DNA of 45,593 nt from Trueperaceae bacterium (GCA_013697735.1 JACCWH010000159.1:1-45593), one strand, 5' to 3'. Counted from the stretch's first letter, positions 9,143-17,501 are shown. Numbers and translations are program-made. The notes: a model not told the origin generated them from the sequence alone.

Positions 9143-10093
9143 TCAGGCCTCCTCGTCGCGATCGCGCGGTACTCGGAGCGAGCGGACGTGCCGATCGATC
9201 TCCTCGTCGTTGGGTTCGCTGCCGAAGAGCGGCGCCGTGGGCTCGGCAGCTTCTGACCGCGTCGCATCGTGCGGCCGTGCCGGGGGCCGGGGCGTGGGCC
9301 GCGTGGCGTCGTACCCTGGACGGGCCGACCCGGTAGCCGCCCCGATGGGCGCGACGACGGGCGTCGAGCGCTCACGTACCCGGACGTGAGCGTCCGCGGG
9401 CGCCGCCGCGACCGGCGCAGCCTCGCCGACGCGCGGCGCCGGAGCCGATGCGGCCGCACCCTTCGCGGCGTCGTCCTTGTCCTTGCGCGAGGAGACGGTC
9501 TGCACCACGTTCGCCATGAGCTCTTCACGGCGCCGATCGACCTCGAGCAGGATGGTGTCGACGCGGCTCGCGAGGTAGTTCTGGCCGATCAGCGTCGGGA
9601 TCGCCACCACCAGACCGGCGGCGGTGGTGACGAGCGCCTGACCGATACCCCCGGCGAGCACCGCGGGATTTCCCGTGCCCGAGACACTGATCTCGCCGAA
9701 GGCGATGATCATCCCCGTCACGGTACCGAGAAGCCCCATCAGCGGCGCGACCTGCGCGATGGTGGCGAGCGGGCGGAGACCCTTCGTGAGGCGCTGCTCT
9801 TCTTGTAGCGACGCCTCCTGGAAGGCAGCCTCGACCGCCTGGCGCCCGTAGGGGAGCCGGAGGAGCGCAGCGTGCAACACACGAGCGACGGGGCCGCCGT
9901 GCTGCTCGCACGCGTCGAGCGCGAGTTCGAGATCGCGATCACGCACCGCGGCGTTCACGCGCGACATGAGCTGATCGGCGTCGAGTCGCTCGCGAGAGAG
10001 CTTGAAGAACCGGACCAGGAACAGGTACACGGCGTAGATCGACAGCAAGGCGATGGCCAGCAGGACGATGCCGCCGGAGATCAGAAGGTCCAT
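9143..10093 (-). CDS. exbB: ExbB/TolQ/MotA-family proton channel protein
   Basis: Membrane scaffold that forms the proton path with ExbD. The 316-residue protein has a first transmembrane segment at about residues 3-28, a cytoplasmic domain, then two helices at about 110-195 containing VAPLMGLLGTVTGMI and GIGQALVTTAAGLVVAIP, the MotA_ExbB signature. Unusually, about 110 residues of Ala/Pro/Arg-rich tail follow (205-316), predicted cytoplasmic and absent from most ExbB proteins. ATG 10093 is chosen over upstream starts because GGAG lies 7 nt before it and it directly precedes the first helix. First gene of exbB-exbD-TonB-like. Confidence 0.92.
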   Translation of the reverse strand: MDLLISGGIVLLAIALLSIYAVYLFLVRFFKLSRERLDADQLMSRVNAAVRDRDLELALDACEQHGGPVARVLHAALLRLPYGRQAVEAAFQEASLQEEQRLTKGLRPLATIAQVAPLMGLLGTVTGMIIAFGEISVSGTGNPAVLAGGIGQALVTTAAGLVVAIPTLIGQNYLASRVDTILLEVDRRREELMANVVQTVSSRKDKDDAAKGAAASAPAPRVGEAAPVAAAPADAHVRVRERSTPVVAPIGAATGSARPGYDATRPTPRPPARPHDATRSEAAEPTAPLFGSEPNDEEIDRHVRSLRVPRDRDEEA

Positions 10094-10167
10094 TGCACGC
10101 TCCCAGGGAAATGACGCATCCAAGCTCCAGCGTACGGAACGAGGCACTGAGCCGAATGAGAAGCCAT
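10081..10167 (-). CDS. Possible 28-aa small ORF overlapping the start of exbB
   Basis: An ATG with GGAGG 7 nt upstream (10175-10179) opens a 28-codon frame that ends 13 nt inside exbB. The peptide has two Trp and several His and ends GSVQWTF; no family is recognised. The strong ribosome-binding site and the overlap suggest translational coupling to exbB. It could equally be a chance frame: there is also an exbB-specific GGAG within it. Confidence 0.4.
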   Translation of the reverse strand: MASHSAQCLVPYAGAWMRHFPGSVQWTF

Positions 10168-10211
10168 GAAGGTTCCTCCATACTTCGTCCTGCGGGTGTA
10201 CGCAGCGCGCG

Positions 10212-13055
10212 TCATCCGGTGTTGCGCATCCCGGCGGAGACGCCCAGGAGGCTGACCAGCACGGTCTCCTCGAGCGACGTGCGCCCCTCGCCGGAGGTGA
10301 CGGGCTCCACCCCCTCGGCGGGTACGGCGCGCAGGCGCTGCAGGAGCTCGACCTGCAGGAACGAGAGCGGATCGATGTAGGGGTTGCGGAGCTCGATCGC
10401 GCGCTGCAAGGTGGAGTCGTGCTCGAACGGCGCCTTCCCCGTGGCGGCCGTGACCGCCGCCACGGTGCGCCGGTACTCCTCCTCGATGCGCGGCCAGAAC
10501 CGCGCTCGCAGCGCGTCCGGCACCAGGTCGAGATAGGCGCGGAAGATGCCGAGATCGGCCTTGGCGAGGCTCATCTGGGCGAAGTCGAGCACGGTGGTCA
10601 CGAACGGCCACTCGCGCACCATCTCGCGCAGCAACTCGGGGTCGATCGTGTCGAGTCCGCTCCCGAGACCGTACCAGCCGGGGAGGTTGGCGCGGCATTG
10701 GGTCCAGGAGAAAACCCACGGTATGGCGCGGAGATTGCCGAGGGCGCGGTCGCCCGGGCGCCGCGCGGGCCGGGATCCGATGTTGAGGCGGCTGATCTCC
10801 TCGATCGGCGTGACCGCGTGATAGAAATCGAGGAAACCGTCCGCTTCGAGCAGATCGCGGTAGCGCTCGCGCGCCGCTTCGGCCGCCGTGGCGAGCGCGG
10901 CACGGTAGTGCTCGGGGACGCCCGCGAGGGGCTTCGTGTCGCGCGCGGAGGCTCGCAGGAAGGCGTGGACGACCTGCTCGAGGTGCCGGTGGGCGAGGTC
11001 GGTGTCGGCGTAGCGGTCGGCGAGCGCCTCGCCTTGCTCGGTGAGGCGCATCCGACCGCCGAGTGACCCCGGAGGCTGCGCCAAGATGGCGGTGCCCGTC
11101 GGCCCGCCGCCGCGACCGATGGAGGTGCCGCGCCCGTGGAAGAGCCGGAGCGTGACCCCCGCCTCGCGGCAGACCGCAGCGAGCCCCTCCTGCGCCTCGT
11201 AGAGCGCCCAATTCGCAGCCAGGAAGCCGGCGTCCTTGTTCGAGTCCGAATACCCGATCATGACTTCCTGCACGCCGCGGCGCCGCACGTGTGTGCGGTA
11301 GGCGGGGACCTCGAAGAGGGTCGCCATGATGCGCGGCGCCGCTCGTAGGTCGGCCTCGGTCTCGAAGAGCGGCGTGACGTCGAGGTGGGGCACGCCGGCC
11401 TGCTTCGCCAACACGAGCACCTCGAGCACGTCGGAGACGCCTTCCGTCATGGAGACCACGTAGTTGCCGAAGGCGTCGTCACCGTGTCGCTGCCGCACGC
11501 GCCGCACTACCCGCAGCACGTCGAGCGCTCGTCGCGCCTCGTCGCCCATGGGGGCGTCGGGGCGGAGCAGGGGCCGCCGATCATCGAGTTCACGCGCCAG
11601 CGCCCCCACGCGCCCCGGCTCGTCGAGGGTGCCGTAGTCACTGCGCACACCCGCCCGCTCGAAGAGATCCGACACGGCCCGCTCGTGGACGGCGGAGTGC
11701 TCCCGCACGTCGAGCGGTGCGAGACCGAAGCGGAACGCCTGCGCGCGGTAGCGCACCGGCCGCACGAACGCGCGCGCGGCGCGCTCCCCCTGAGCGCGGT
11801 GGAGCGTCTGCTCGAGCAACGCGAGATCGGCAACGTACGCGTCGGCACCCCCCTCGTATGCGCCCGGCGCGACGCCGCGGCCAGGCTCCGCGCGCACCAC
11901 CTCCGAGCCTCGCTCGGCGAGGAGCGCAGCGTGCACGTGGAAGAGCCGTCGCCGGAAGGGCTCGCGCTCGAAGCGCGTCGCCGCGCCGTGCTCGGCCTCG
12001 ACCTCCGCGAGGTCGTCGCGGAACATGCGCGTGAGCGTCACGCGCCCCTCCCATTGCGAGAGGCGCTGCACGAGCCCATCGACGTCCTCGAGGTGGCGCT
12101 CGAGCGCCGCGTCGACCTGCAAGGCGTACGCCTCCGCCATCACCTCGGGGGTGACGTTCGGGTTGCCGTCGCGGTCGCCACCGATCCACGAGCGGAAGCG
12201 GAGCACCGGTGGGAAGGGATCGACCGTGGCGTCGTCGTAGTAGGTACGCAATGCGTCCTCGAGATCGCTCATCACCCGCGGGACCGCGTCGAGGAGCGAG
12301 CGGCGGAAGTAGTAGAGGGCGCTCTTGACCTCGTCGAGCACCGTGGGGCGCTCGTGCACCAGTTCGCGCGTCTGCCAGAGGGTGGCGATGTCGGCGCCGA
12401 CCTCGTCGAGGAGCGCCTGTCGGCCCTGCGGCGGGAGCTGCCGCTCACCGAGCGCACGCATCGACTCCGCGATGCGCTCGAGCTTGAGCCGCACCGTGTA
12501 GCGCTTCACCTCGGTGGGATGAGCGGTGATGGTGAGTTGGACGTCGAGCTCGGCGATGAAGCGGCGTACCTCCTCACGAGACCAGCCTTCGTCGACGAGC
12601 CCTTTGACGGCGGCCGCGATCGATTCACTCCGGGGCCGCTCCACCGTGGCGGCCCCCTCTCGGATGCGGTTCACACGCACGCGGTGGATCTCCTCGGCCA
12701 CGTTCGTGAGCTGGAAGAAGATCGAGAAGGCGCGCAGCACCCGCTCCGCGGTCGGCAGGTCCATGTCGGCGATGAGCTCGCGCAGCTCACGCGTGGCGGG
12801 CGTGGGGACCGCCAGCGCGCGTGGGCCCTCGTCGCGCTCCGCCGCCTCCTCTGCGCGCCGCCGCTTGGTGAGCGCCCGGACGCGCTCGACGATCTCGAAC
12901 ACGCGCTCCCCCTCGAGCTCCCGCACGATGTCACCGAGGGTGCTGGCGAGGAGGTCGACGTCGTGTCGGAGCTGTGTGAAGGCCGCCTCCTCGAGGGCGG
13001 CGAGCCCGGAGGGGTCCACGGGGGCGCCGTTCGCGGCGCCTGCTCCCTCGCTCAT
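10212..13055 (-). CDS. ppc: Phosphoenolpyruvate carboxylase
   Basis: Anaplerotic enzyme that adds bicarbonate to phosphoenolpyruvate to make oxaloacetate in the cytoplasm. The 947-residue protein has the usual bacterial length. Key motifs are TAHPTE with the catalytic His, GGDRDGNP, the glycine-rich HGRGTSIGRGGGPTG, GYSDSNKDAG, and the conserved C-terminal end MRNTG needed for activity. ATG 13055 overlaps the stop of the ymdB-type gene (ATGA), so it is probably translated by coupling from that upstream gene. The long complementary open frames are GC artefacts. Confidence 0.97.
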   Translation of the reverse strand: MSEGAGAANGAPVDPSGLAALEEAAFTQLRHDVDLLASTLGDIVRELEGERVFEIVERVRALTKRRRAEEAAERDEGPRALAVPTPATRELRELIADMDLPTAERVLRAFSIFFQLTNVAEEIHRVRVNRIREGAATVERPRSESIAAAVKGLVDEGWSREEVRRFIAELDVQLTITAHPTEVKRYTVRLKLERIAESMRALGERQLPPQGRQALLDEVGADIATLWQTRELVHERPTVLDEVKSALYYFRRSLLDAVPRVMSDLEDALRTYYDDATVDPFPPVLRFRSWIGGDRDGNPNVTPEVMAEAYALQVDAALERHLEDVDGLVQRLSQWEGRVTLTRMFRDDLAEVEAEHGAATRFEREPFRRRLFHVHAALLAERGSEVVRAEPGRGVAPGAYEGGADAYVADLALLEQTLHRAQGERAARAFVRPVRYRAQAFRFGLAPLDVREHSAVHERAVSDLFERAGVRSDYGTLDEPGRVGALARELDDRRPLLRPDAPMGDEARRALDVLRVVRRVRQRHGDDAFGNYVVSMTEGVSDVLEVLVLAKQAGVPHLDVTPLFETEADLRAAPRIMATLFEVPAYRTHVRRRGVQEVMIGYSDSNKDAGFLAANWALYEAQEGLAAVCREAGVTLRLFHGRGTSIGRGGGPTGTAILAQPPGSLGGRMRLTEQGEALADRYADTDLAHRHLEQVVHAFLRASARDTKPLAGVPEHYRAALATAAEAARERYRDLLEADGFLDFYHAVTPIEEISRLNIGSRPARRPGDRALGNLRAIPWVFSWTQCRANLPGWYGLGSGLDTIDPELLREMVREWPFVTTVLDFAQMSLAKADLGIFRAYLDLVPDALRARFWPRIEEEYRRTVAAVTAATGKAPFEHDSTLQRAIELRNPYIDPLSFLQVELLQRLRAVPAEGVEPVTSGEGRTSLEETVLVSLLGVSAGMRNTG

Positions 13056-13840
13056 GATTCATCCTCGCCGGCGACGCCGTTCGCGCGCCACTGGAGGCGC
13101 TCGATGTGCTTCGCGCGCCGACCCTCGATCTCGATGACCACGGCGCAGAGGGTGCCCGACCCCGTCGCCGGCTTGAAGCGTCGCGGGCGCTTCGTGAGCT
13201 GGCGCGCATGCACCTCCTCGAACTGGAGGCCGATCGAAGAGTGCTGCACACCGCTCATGCCGACGTCGGTGATGGAGGCGGTGCCGTCGACGACGATCTC
13301 GTCGGCCGTCTGCACGTGGGTGTGCGAACCGATCACCGCGCTCGCGCGCCCTTGGAGGTGGTAGGCCATCACCTTCTTCTCGCTCGTCGCCTCGGCGTGC
13401 ATCTCGATGATCACGGCGTCTTCCGGACCGGCGGCGTCGACGATCGCGTCGGCGGCTGCGAACGGATCGTCGCCGGCCTCGACGAAGACGCGGCCCATCA
13501 CCTGTCCCACGGTTGCGCGAGCACCGTTGCGTGCCTGCACGCTCACGTGTCCGAGTCCGGGCGTGCCCACCGGGTAGGTGGCGGGCCGGATGAGGCGCGG
13601 CGTCTCCTCGAGGAGCTCGGCCGCTTCCGCCTGGTCGAAGGCGTGATTCCCGAGAGTGACGACGTCGACGCCGGCGGTTCGCAACTCCTGGAAGTGCTTG
13701 CGCGTGATGCCGAAGCCGCCGGCCGTGTTCTCGCCGTTCGCGACGATCAGGTCGTACTCGGCGGCGTGCGCCTGTAGGTAGCGCTGCACCACGCGGATGC
13801 CGGGGGTGGCGAAGACGTCGCCGATGAAGAGAACGCGCAT
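13052..13840 (-). CDS. ymdB: YmdB-family (TIGR00282) metallophosphoesterase
   Basis: Predicted cytoplasmic cyclic-nucleotide-type phosphodiesterase of the family that includes B. subtilis YmdB and a Deinococcus radiodurans homologue. The 262-residue protein has GDVFATPG, ANGENTAGGFG, TLGNHAFD, HAEATSEK, SHTHVQTAD and TDVGMSG, covering all metal-binding positions. ATG 13840 is chosen because it starts the conserved MRVLFIGD and a TACCGT box lies 6 nt upstream; the open frame continues further upstream without support. It is coupled to ppc by a 4-nt overlap. The true substrate is not settled by sequence. Confidence 0.88.
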   Translation of the reverse strand: MRVLFIGDVFATPGIRVVQRYLQAHAAEYDLIVANGENTAGGFGITRKHFQELRTAGVDVVTLGNHAFDQAEAAELLEETPRLIRPATYPVGTPGLGHVSVQARNGARATVGQVMGRVFVEAGDDPFAAADAIVDAAGPEDAVIIEMHAEATSEKKVMAYHLQGRASAVIGSHTHVQTADEIVVDGTASITDVGMSGVQHSSIGLQFEEVHARQLTKRPRRFKPATGSGTLCAVVIEIEGRRAKHIERLQWRANGVAGEDES

Positions 13841-13846
13841 GCACGT

Positions 13847-13912
13847 ACGGTACCGCAGCCCGGCACGTCCCCTCGTCGAGCGCGTTCGGGCGGTACTGGA
13901 CGGTGTTAGCGT
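13847..13912. promoter_or_regulatory. Divergent leaderless promoters, ymdB/ppc and lrp
   Basis: Minus-strand TACCGT (13847-13852) ends 6 nt before the ymdB ATG; plus-strand TAGCGT (13907-13912) ends 7 nt before the lrp ATG. Neither gene has a Shine-Dalgarno sequence. The 79-bp gap between them is a natural place for Lrp autoregulation, but no clear Lrp palindrome is visible. Confidence 0.5.
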
Positions 13913-13919
13913 GTGTGCC

Positions 13920-14387
13920 ATGGACTTCGACGCCGTCGACCGGGCCATCCTCGAGCGCCTCCGCGTGGACGGTCGGGCGACGCACGCTCAGATCGCCAAG
14001 GAGGTCGGCCTCTCGGCGCCCGCGGTGGGTGAGCGGATCCGCAAGCTCGAGGCGGCCGGCGTGATCGTCGGCTACCGCGCCGTTCTCGACCCCGGCAGCG
14101 TGGGGCTCGGCATATGCGCCTTCGTGGCGATCTCGCCGCAGCCGCGCAAACCCGCCGCCGCACTCGTCGAGCGGCTGCTGGCGATGCCGGAGGTGGAGGA
14201 GCTCCATGCGGTGGCGGGCACGTACGCTTACGTCGCGAAGGTGCGCGTCACCGACACCCCCGCCCTCGATGCGTTCCTCGATCGGCTCTTCATGCTCGAC
14301 GGCGTCGAACGGACGGAGACGACGATGGTGTTGCGCACGAACGCCGAGCGCTCGCCCCACCTGCCGTTCGCGCCGGAGAGGTCGTGA
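13920..14387 (+). CDS. Lrp/AsnC-family transcriptional regulator
   Basis: A 155-residue regulator with an N-terminal winged helix-turn-helix (DAVDRAILERLRVDGRAT then LSAPAVGERIRKLEAAGVI, residues 4-50) and a C-terminal RAM/ligand-binding domain (about residues 65-140, including VEELHAVAGTYAY). It probably senses an amino acid or related metabolite as a dimer or octamer. The stop overlaps the GTG of the following Eis-like gene, so both are made together and the acetyltransferase is the likeliest target or partner. A TAGCGT box lies 7 nt before the ATG. Confidence 0.9.
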   Translation: MDFDAVDRAILERLRVDGRATHAQIAKEVGLSAPAVGERIRKLEAAGVIVGYRAVLDPGSVGLGICAFVAISPQPRKPAAALVERLLAMPEVEELHAVAGTYAYVAKVRVTDTPALDAFLDRLFMLDGVERTETTMVLRTNAERSPHLPFAPERS

Positions 14388-15580
14388 AGGGCGCCGGCCG
14401 CGACGTGATCGTACGGAGGCTCGTCGACGACGATGTGGAGCGCTACCTCGAGTTGCGAGACGTTTCCTTCGGGTACCCGGGCGGCGACGATATCCGTGCC
14501 GAAATCGCGGGGCGGATGGCGACCACGTGGGGGGCGTTTCGCGGAGACGCCTTGGCAGCGAGCCTCGCCGACCCGCGCTTCGAGGTGTACGTGGCGGGCG
14601 TGCGCGTGCCGATGGCCGGCGTGGCCGCCGTCCAGACGGCGCCCGAGCACCGTCGACTCGGCCTCGCCGCGCGGCTCCTGCGGCACGCACTCGAGATCGC
14701 GCGCGACGATGGCATCGGCTGGAGCCTCCTCTATCCCTTCGATCCTCGCTTCTACACCCGCTACGGCTGGCAGGGGTTGTCGACTGGCGTCACGCTGGAA
14801 ATGCCGCTCGAGCGCCTCGCTGGCGGCGCCCTCGCCGACGCCACGCGCGTCACGAGCGATCTGCGCGGCGCCTTCCAGGCGCTCTACGCCCGCTGCGCCG
14901 TCGGCTGGACGTTCGCGAACGCGCGCACGATCGGGCCGTGGGACGTCTGGGAGGATCTTCTCGCCGAACCTGGCCAGCAGGGGCTCGCGTACCGACTCGA
15001 TGATGCCTACGTGGTGCTGCAGCATCACTACGAGGACGACCAACACGGCCCCGTGCTCCGCGTTCGGGACCACGCTCACGCGAGTGCGAGTGGACGCCGC
15101 GCACTCCTCGCGCTGCTCGCGTCGTTCGCCGGGCAGTCGTCGAAGATCGTGATCGACGTTCCCGCGACCGATCCGCTGGCGTGGGACTGGTCGGGTTGGT
15201 ACGCGAAGCACGCCCGGAAGACGCTCATGGCTCGCGTCGCCGACGTACCGAGCGCGATCGCGCGCCTGCGTGCCCGGACGTCGACGGGCGAGCGTATCGA
15301 CCTCGACCCGTGCACCGTCACGATCCGCGACGCGTTCGCCCCCTGGAATGAAGGCTCCTGGCGCGTGACGCCCGGCCCCGACCGCTGCGTGGTGGCGCGC
15401 TCTGACCGCGCCATCACGACGCTCGACGTCCGCGGCCTCGCACTGCTGCTCTCCGGCGCGGTCACACCACGCACCGTGATACTCGCAGGACTCGCGGAGG
15501 GCGACCACGCCGCGCTCGACACCCTCGCGACCCTCGCGGCCGGCCGCACGCCGTACCAAGCCCCCGTCGACGCCTTCTAG
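14384..15580 (+). CDS. Eis-like GNAT-family N-acetyltransferase
   Basis: A 398-residue protein with an N-terminal GNAT fold (about residues 8-150), including the acetyl-CoA-binding segment VQTAPEHRRLGLAARLLRHA and LLYPFDPRFYTRYGW, a second divergent GNAT-like part, and a C-terminal sterol-carrier-like domain. This three-part layout matches the Eis/DUF4111-type acetyltransferases known to acylate amines on aminoglycosides and peptides in mycobacteria. Substrate here is unknown. GTG 14384 overlaps the lrp stop (GTGA). The stop shares a CTAG palindrome with the convergent helicase gene. Confidence 0.75.
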   Translation: MKGAGRDVIVRRLVDDDVERYLELRDVSFGYPGGDDIRAEIAGRMATTWGAFRGDALAASLADPRFEVYVAGVRVPMAGVAAVQTAPEHRRLGLAARLLRHALEIARDDGIGWSLLYPFDPRFYTRYGWQGLSTGVTLEMPLERLAGGALADATRVTSDLRGAFQALYARCAVGWTFANARTIGPWDVWEDLLAEPGQQGLAYRLDDAYVVLQHHYEDDQHGPVLRVRDHAHASASGRRALLALLASFAGQSSKIVIDVPATDPLAWDWSGWYAKHARKTLMARVADVPSAIARLRARTSTGERIDLDPCTVTIRDAFAPWNEGSWRVTPGPDRCVVARSDRAITTLDVRGLALLLSGAVTPRTVILAGLAEGDHAALDTLATLAAGRTPYQAPVDAF

Positions 15581-17145
15581 CGGGTCGCGGCTCGCTCCTG
15601 CGTCCGGACTGCCTCGAGAAACCATGGCGGCAGACGCGCCGCTTGCCGCGCGAGGAACGCCGGGGCGTCGGCGTCGAGCAGGTAGGTGACGGCGTGGTCG
15701 TCCTCGCTTCGCACCGCGCGCCCGTACGCCTGGACGAGCGTGAGGCAGGTACGCCAATCGTACCAGTGCGGGTCGCGCGCGCGGCGCGCGGCGACCTGCG
15801 GATCACCGAGGTAGGGGTACGGGATCTTGCAGATGACCTGGAAGCGCGCGAGGTCGTCGGCGAGGTCGAGCCCTTCCGTCATGGAGGGGGTGACCAGGAC
15901 GGTCGGCTCGGGCCGGGTGAGGTGGTCCTCGAGTGCCGACTGCCGACCACCGGCGTCGTAGTGGGTGATGGCGCGGCGCCGCAGTTCTCGCGGGAGCGCG
16001 TCGACGAGCGCACGCGCGATGCGGTAGGAGTGCGTGTGCACGATCCCCTTCTCGGCGTCGTGATCTTCGAGGATGGCGATCACGGCAGCCGCGAGCTTGG
16101 GCAATTCGCGCTCCTGGTGATGACGGGTGAGCCGGGCCGAGGGGCGCACGACGAGCGGCCGGCGTTCGGGGGGGAAGGTCGACGGGAGGCGCACCACGGC
16201 CGCTTCGTCTTCGTCCACCCCGAGCGACCGCAGGAACGTGGGGGCGTCGAGCACTGTGGCGGAGAGCATCAGGACCCGCTCTCCGATGCCGAGGAGGAGC
16301 TCGTCGGCGAGCGGCGCCACCTCCACCGGCTTCCACGACACGAAGGGGCCGCGGTCGCTCCGTCCGGTCTCGACCACCCATTCGACGCCGTCGCCGTGCG
16401 AGTCGACGAGCCAGCGGAGCCGCCGCACCTGCCCCGCCAACCACTGCAGGTCTTGGAGCTTGAGGAGGTCGCTACCCGTGGGCGTGGCGCGACGCGCGAT
16501 GCTCGACTCGAGGTCGACACGGCGCGCTGCGAGCCGAGGCAGCAGATCCTCCGCGATCTCGATCGCGTACTCCGGGTCGATGAAGGCCGGGAGTCGCTCC
16601 TCCACCCCGGCGCGTTCGAGTTCGAAGTCGCCGATGCGAACGTGCAGGTACGCCATGAGCATCGCCTCGGCGTTGTGGGCCTCGTCGAGCACCAGCAACT
16701 CGCGCGCCGCGAAGGGGCCACCGTCGTGGATCTGATGGAGGAATCCAGCGTAGTTCATGAGCGCGACACCCGACGCGAGTGCGTCGTCGCGGGCGACGAA
16801 GTAGTCGCAGGCATCGCGGAGGTGGCAGGGCCAGCCGGAGATGCACGGTCCGGCGGCGGCGTTCGCGGCGCCGACCTCGCAGCCGTAGGTCGCGCGCCCC
16901 TTGAGCAGGGCGAGTTCGGGGTAGTCGCGACCGTACTGATCCTGGAGGATCTTCTGTGCGGTGAGGATGTAGGCGCTCTTCGCGTCGCGCGCGAGTGTGA
17001 CGCCCAACGCACTCTTGCCCGCCCCGGTGGGGGCCTCGATCACCACCACGCGCGCACCGGCGTCGAAGGCCTCGCGAGCGGCGTCGAGCGCCTCGCGCTG
17101 CCCTGAGCGGAACGTGGCGAAGGGGAAGGCGGCGCGAGGCGGCAC
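15577..17145 (-). CDS. DinG/XPD-type Fe-S superfamily 2 helicase
   Basis: Predicted ATP-dependent 5'-3' DNA helicase for repair or structured-DNA processing. Starting at GTG 17145 it has 522 residues: Walker A APTGAGKS (about 39-46), four Cys between about residues 88 and 112 (TYGCE, GPCIS, WPCHLRDAC) that fit a 4Fe-4S cluster, DEAH box LVLDEAHN, then helicase C-terminal motifs VTPSMTEGLDL and LVQAYGRAVRSEDD. The open frame extends 28 codons further, but a TAGCGT box (17151-17156) ends 5 nt before GTG 17145 and the upstream part is Pro/Gly-rich, so the leaderless GTG is preferred. Confidence 0.87.
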   Translation of the reverse strand: MPPRAAFPFATFRSGQREALDAAREAFDAGARVVVIEAPTGAGKSALGVTLARDAKSAYILTAQKILQDQYGRDYPELALLKGRATYGCEVGAANAAAGPCISGWPCHLRDACDYFVARDDALASGVALMNYAGFLHQIHDGGPFAARELLVLDEAHNAEAMLMAYLHVRIGDFELERAGVEERLPAFIDPEYAIEIAEDLLPRLAARRVDLESSIARRATPTGSDLLKLQDLQWLAGQVRRLRWLVDSHGDGVEWVVETGRSDRGPFVSWKPVEVAPLADELLLGIGERVLMLSATVLDAPTFLRSLGVDEDEAAVVRLPSTFPPERRPLVVRPSARLTRHHQERELPKLAAAVIAILEDHDAEKGIVHTHSYRIARALVDALPRELRRRAITHYDAGGRQSALEDHLTRPEPTVLVTPSMTEGLDLADDLARFQVICKIPYPYLGDPQVAARRARDPHWYDWRTCLTLVQAYGRAVRSEDDHAVTYLLDADAPAFLARQAARLPPWFLEAVRTQERAATR

Positions 17146-17239
17146 GTCGCACGCTATCACGCGCTCGCCGGGGCCTTTCCCGCCGCCCGGTTCGGGCCGA
17201 GGGGACGTGCTGCACGCACGGCGCTCCACACCATGAGGA

Positions 17240-17261
17240 ACGGCCGACTCGCGTCGGCCGT
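17240..17261 (-). terminator. Hairpin downstream of tRNA-Leu
   Basis: A perfect 9-bp stem (ACGGCCGAC with GTCGGCCGT, 4-nt loop) starts 12 nt beyond the tRNA 3' end and is followed on the minus strand by a weak T-containing stretch. It probably ends the tRNA transcript before the helicase promoter. Confidence 0.55.
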
Positions 17262-17272
17262 CGTGTCGTGCG

Positions 17273-17359
17273 TGGTGCCGAGGAGGGGACTTGAACCCCT
17301 ACGACCTTGCGGCCACCAGCCCCTCAAGCTGGCGCGTCTACCAATTCCGCCACCTCGGC
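17273..17359 (-). tRNA. tRNA-Leu (anticodon GAG), CCA encoded
   Basis: Acceptor arms GCCGAGG and CCTCGGC pair, with discriminator A and an encoded CCA. The anticodon stem CCAGC/GCTGG encloses loop TTGAGGG, giving anticodon GAG, which reads CUC and CUU leucine codons. The T-arm contains GGTTCAAGTC, and a long variable arm (GTGGCCGCAAGGTCGT) marks it as a type II tRNA. The neighbouring trmH product modifies G18 of tRNAs. Confidence 0.95.
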
Positions 17360-17420
17360 GAACTCACATGCGAGCGGGAGCACACGCGACCGATCCCGGA
17401 AGGCTCGGGCGCGACTTGTG

Positions 17421-17448
17421 ATTCTAGCACCCTCACGCCCCCTGTCAA
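17421..17448 (-). promoter_or_regulatory. Consensus promoter of tRNA-Leu
   Basis: Read on the minus strand this is TTGACA (17443-17448), a 16-nt spacer, and TAGAAT (17421-17426). It is one of the two best vegetative promoters in the window and shows what the housekeeping sigma factor prefers here. Confidence 0.8.
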
Positions 17449-17471
17449 CGCGGTCGGGGCGTCATGGGCGG

Positions 17472-17477
17472 TACGCT
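17472..17477 (+). promoter_or_regulatory. TANNNT -10 element of the trmH micro-ORF
   Basis: TACGCT ends 6 nt before ATG 17484, not before the trmH ATG at 17498. Transcription would therefore begin at the micro-ORF start. Confidence 0.45.
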
Positions 17478-17483
17478 GACCCG

Positions 17484-17501
17484 ATGATCGGACGCACATG
17501 A
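17484..17501 (+). CDS. Leaderless 5-codon micro-ORF coupled to trmH
   Basis: Reads MIGRT then TGA. The stop overlaps the trmH ATG in an ATGA, and the start lies 6 nt after TACGCT. No Shine-Dalgarno precedes trmH, so a ribosome that finishes this micro-ORF could restart on trmH. The peptide itself need not have a function. The lipB gene shows the same layout. Confidence 0.4.
   Translation: MIGRT

Noticed and set aside
10093-10137. Leaderless micro-ORF from TACGCT for exbB (ATG at about 10119)
   Set aside because: The spacing is 9 nt and the frame is just the tail of the 28-aa ORF with the stronger GGAGG site; treated as part of that ORF.
11385-13364. 659-codon open frame on the plus strand opposite ppc
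   Set aside because: Mirror of the conserved PEP carboxylase codons; composition typical of a GC shadow.
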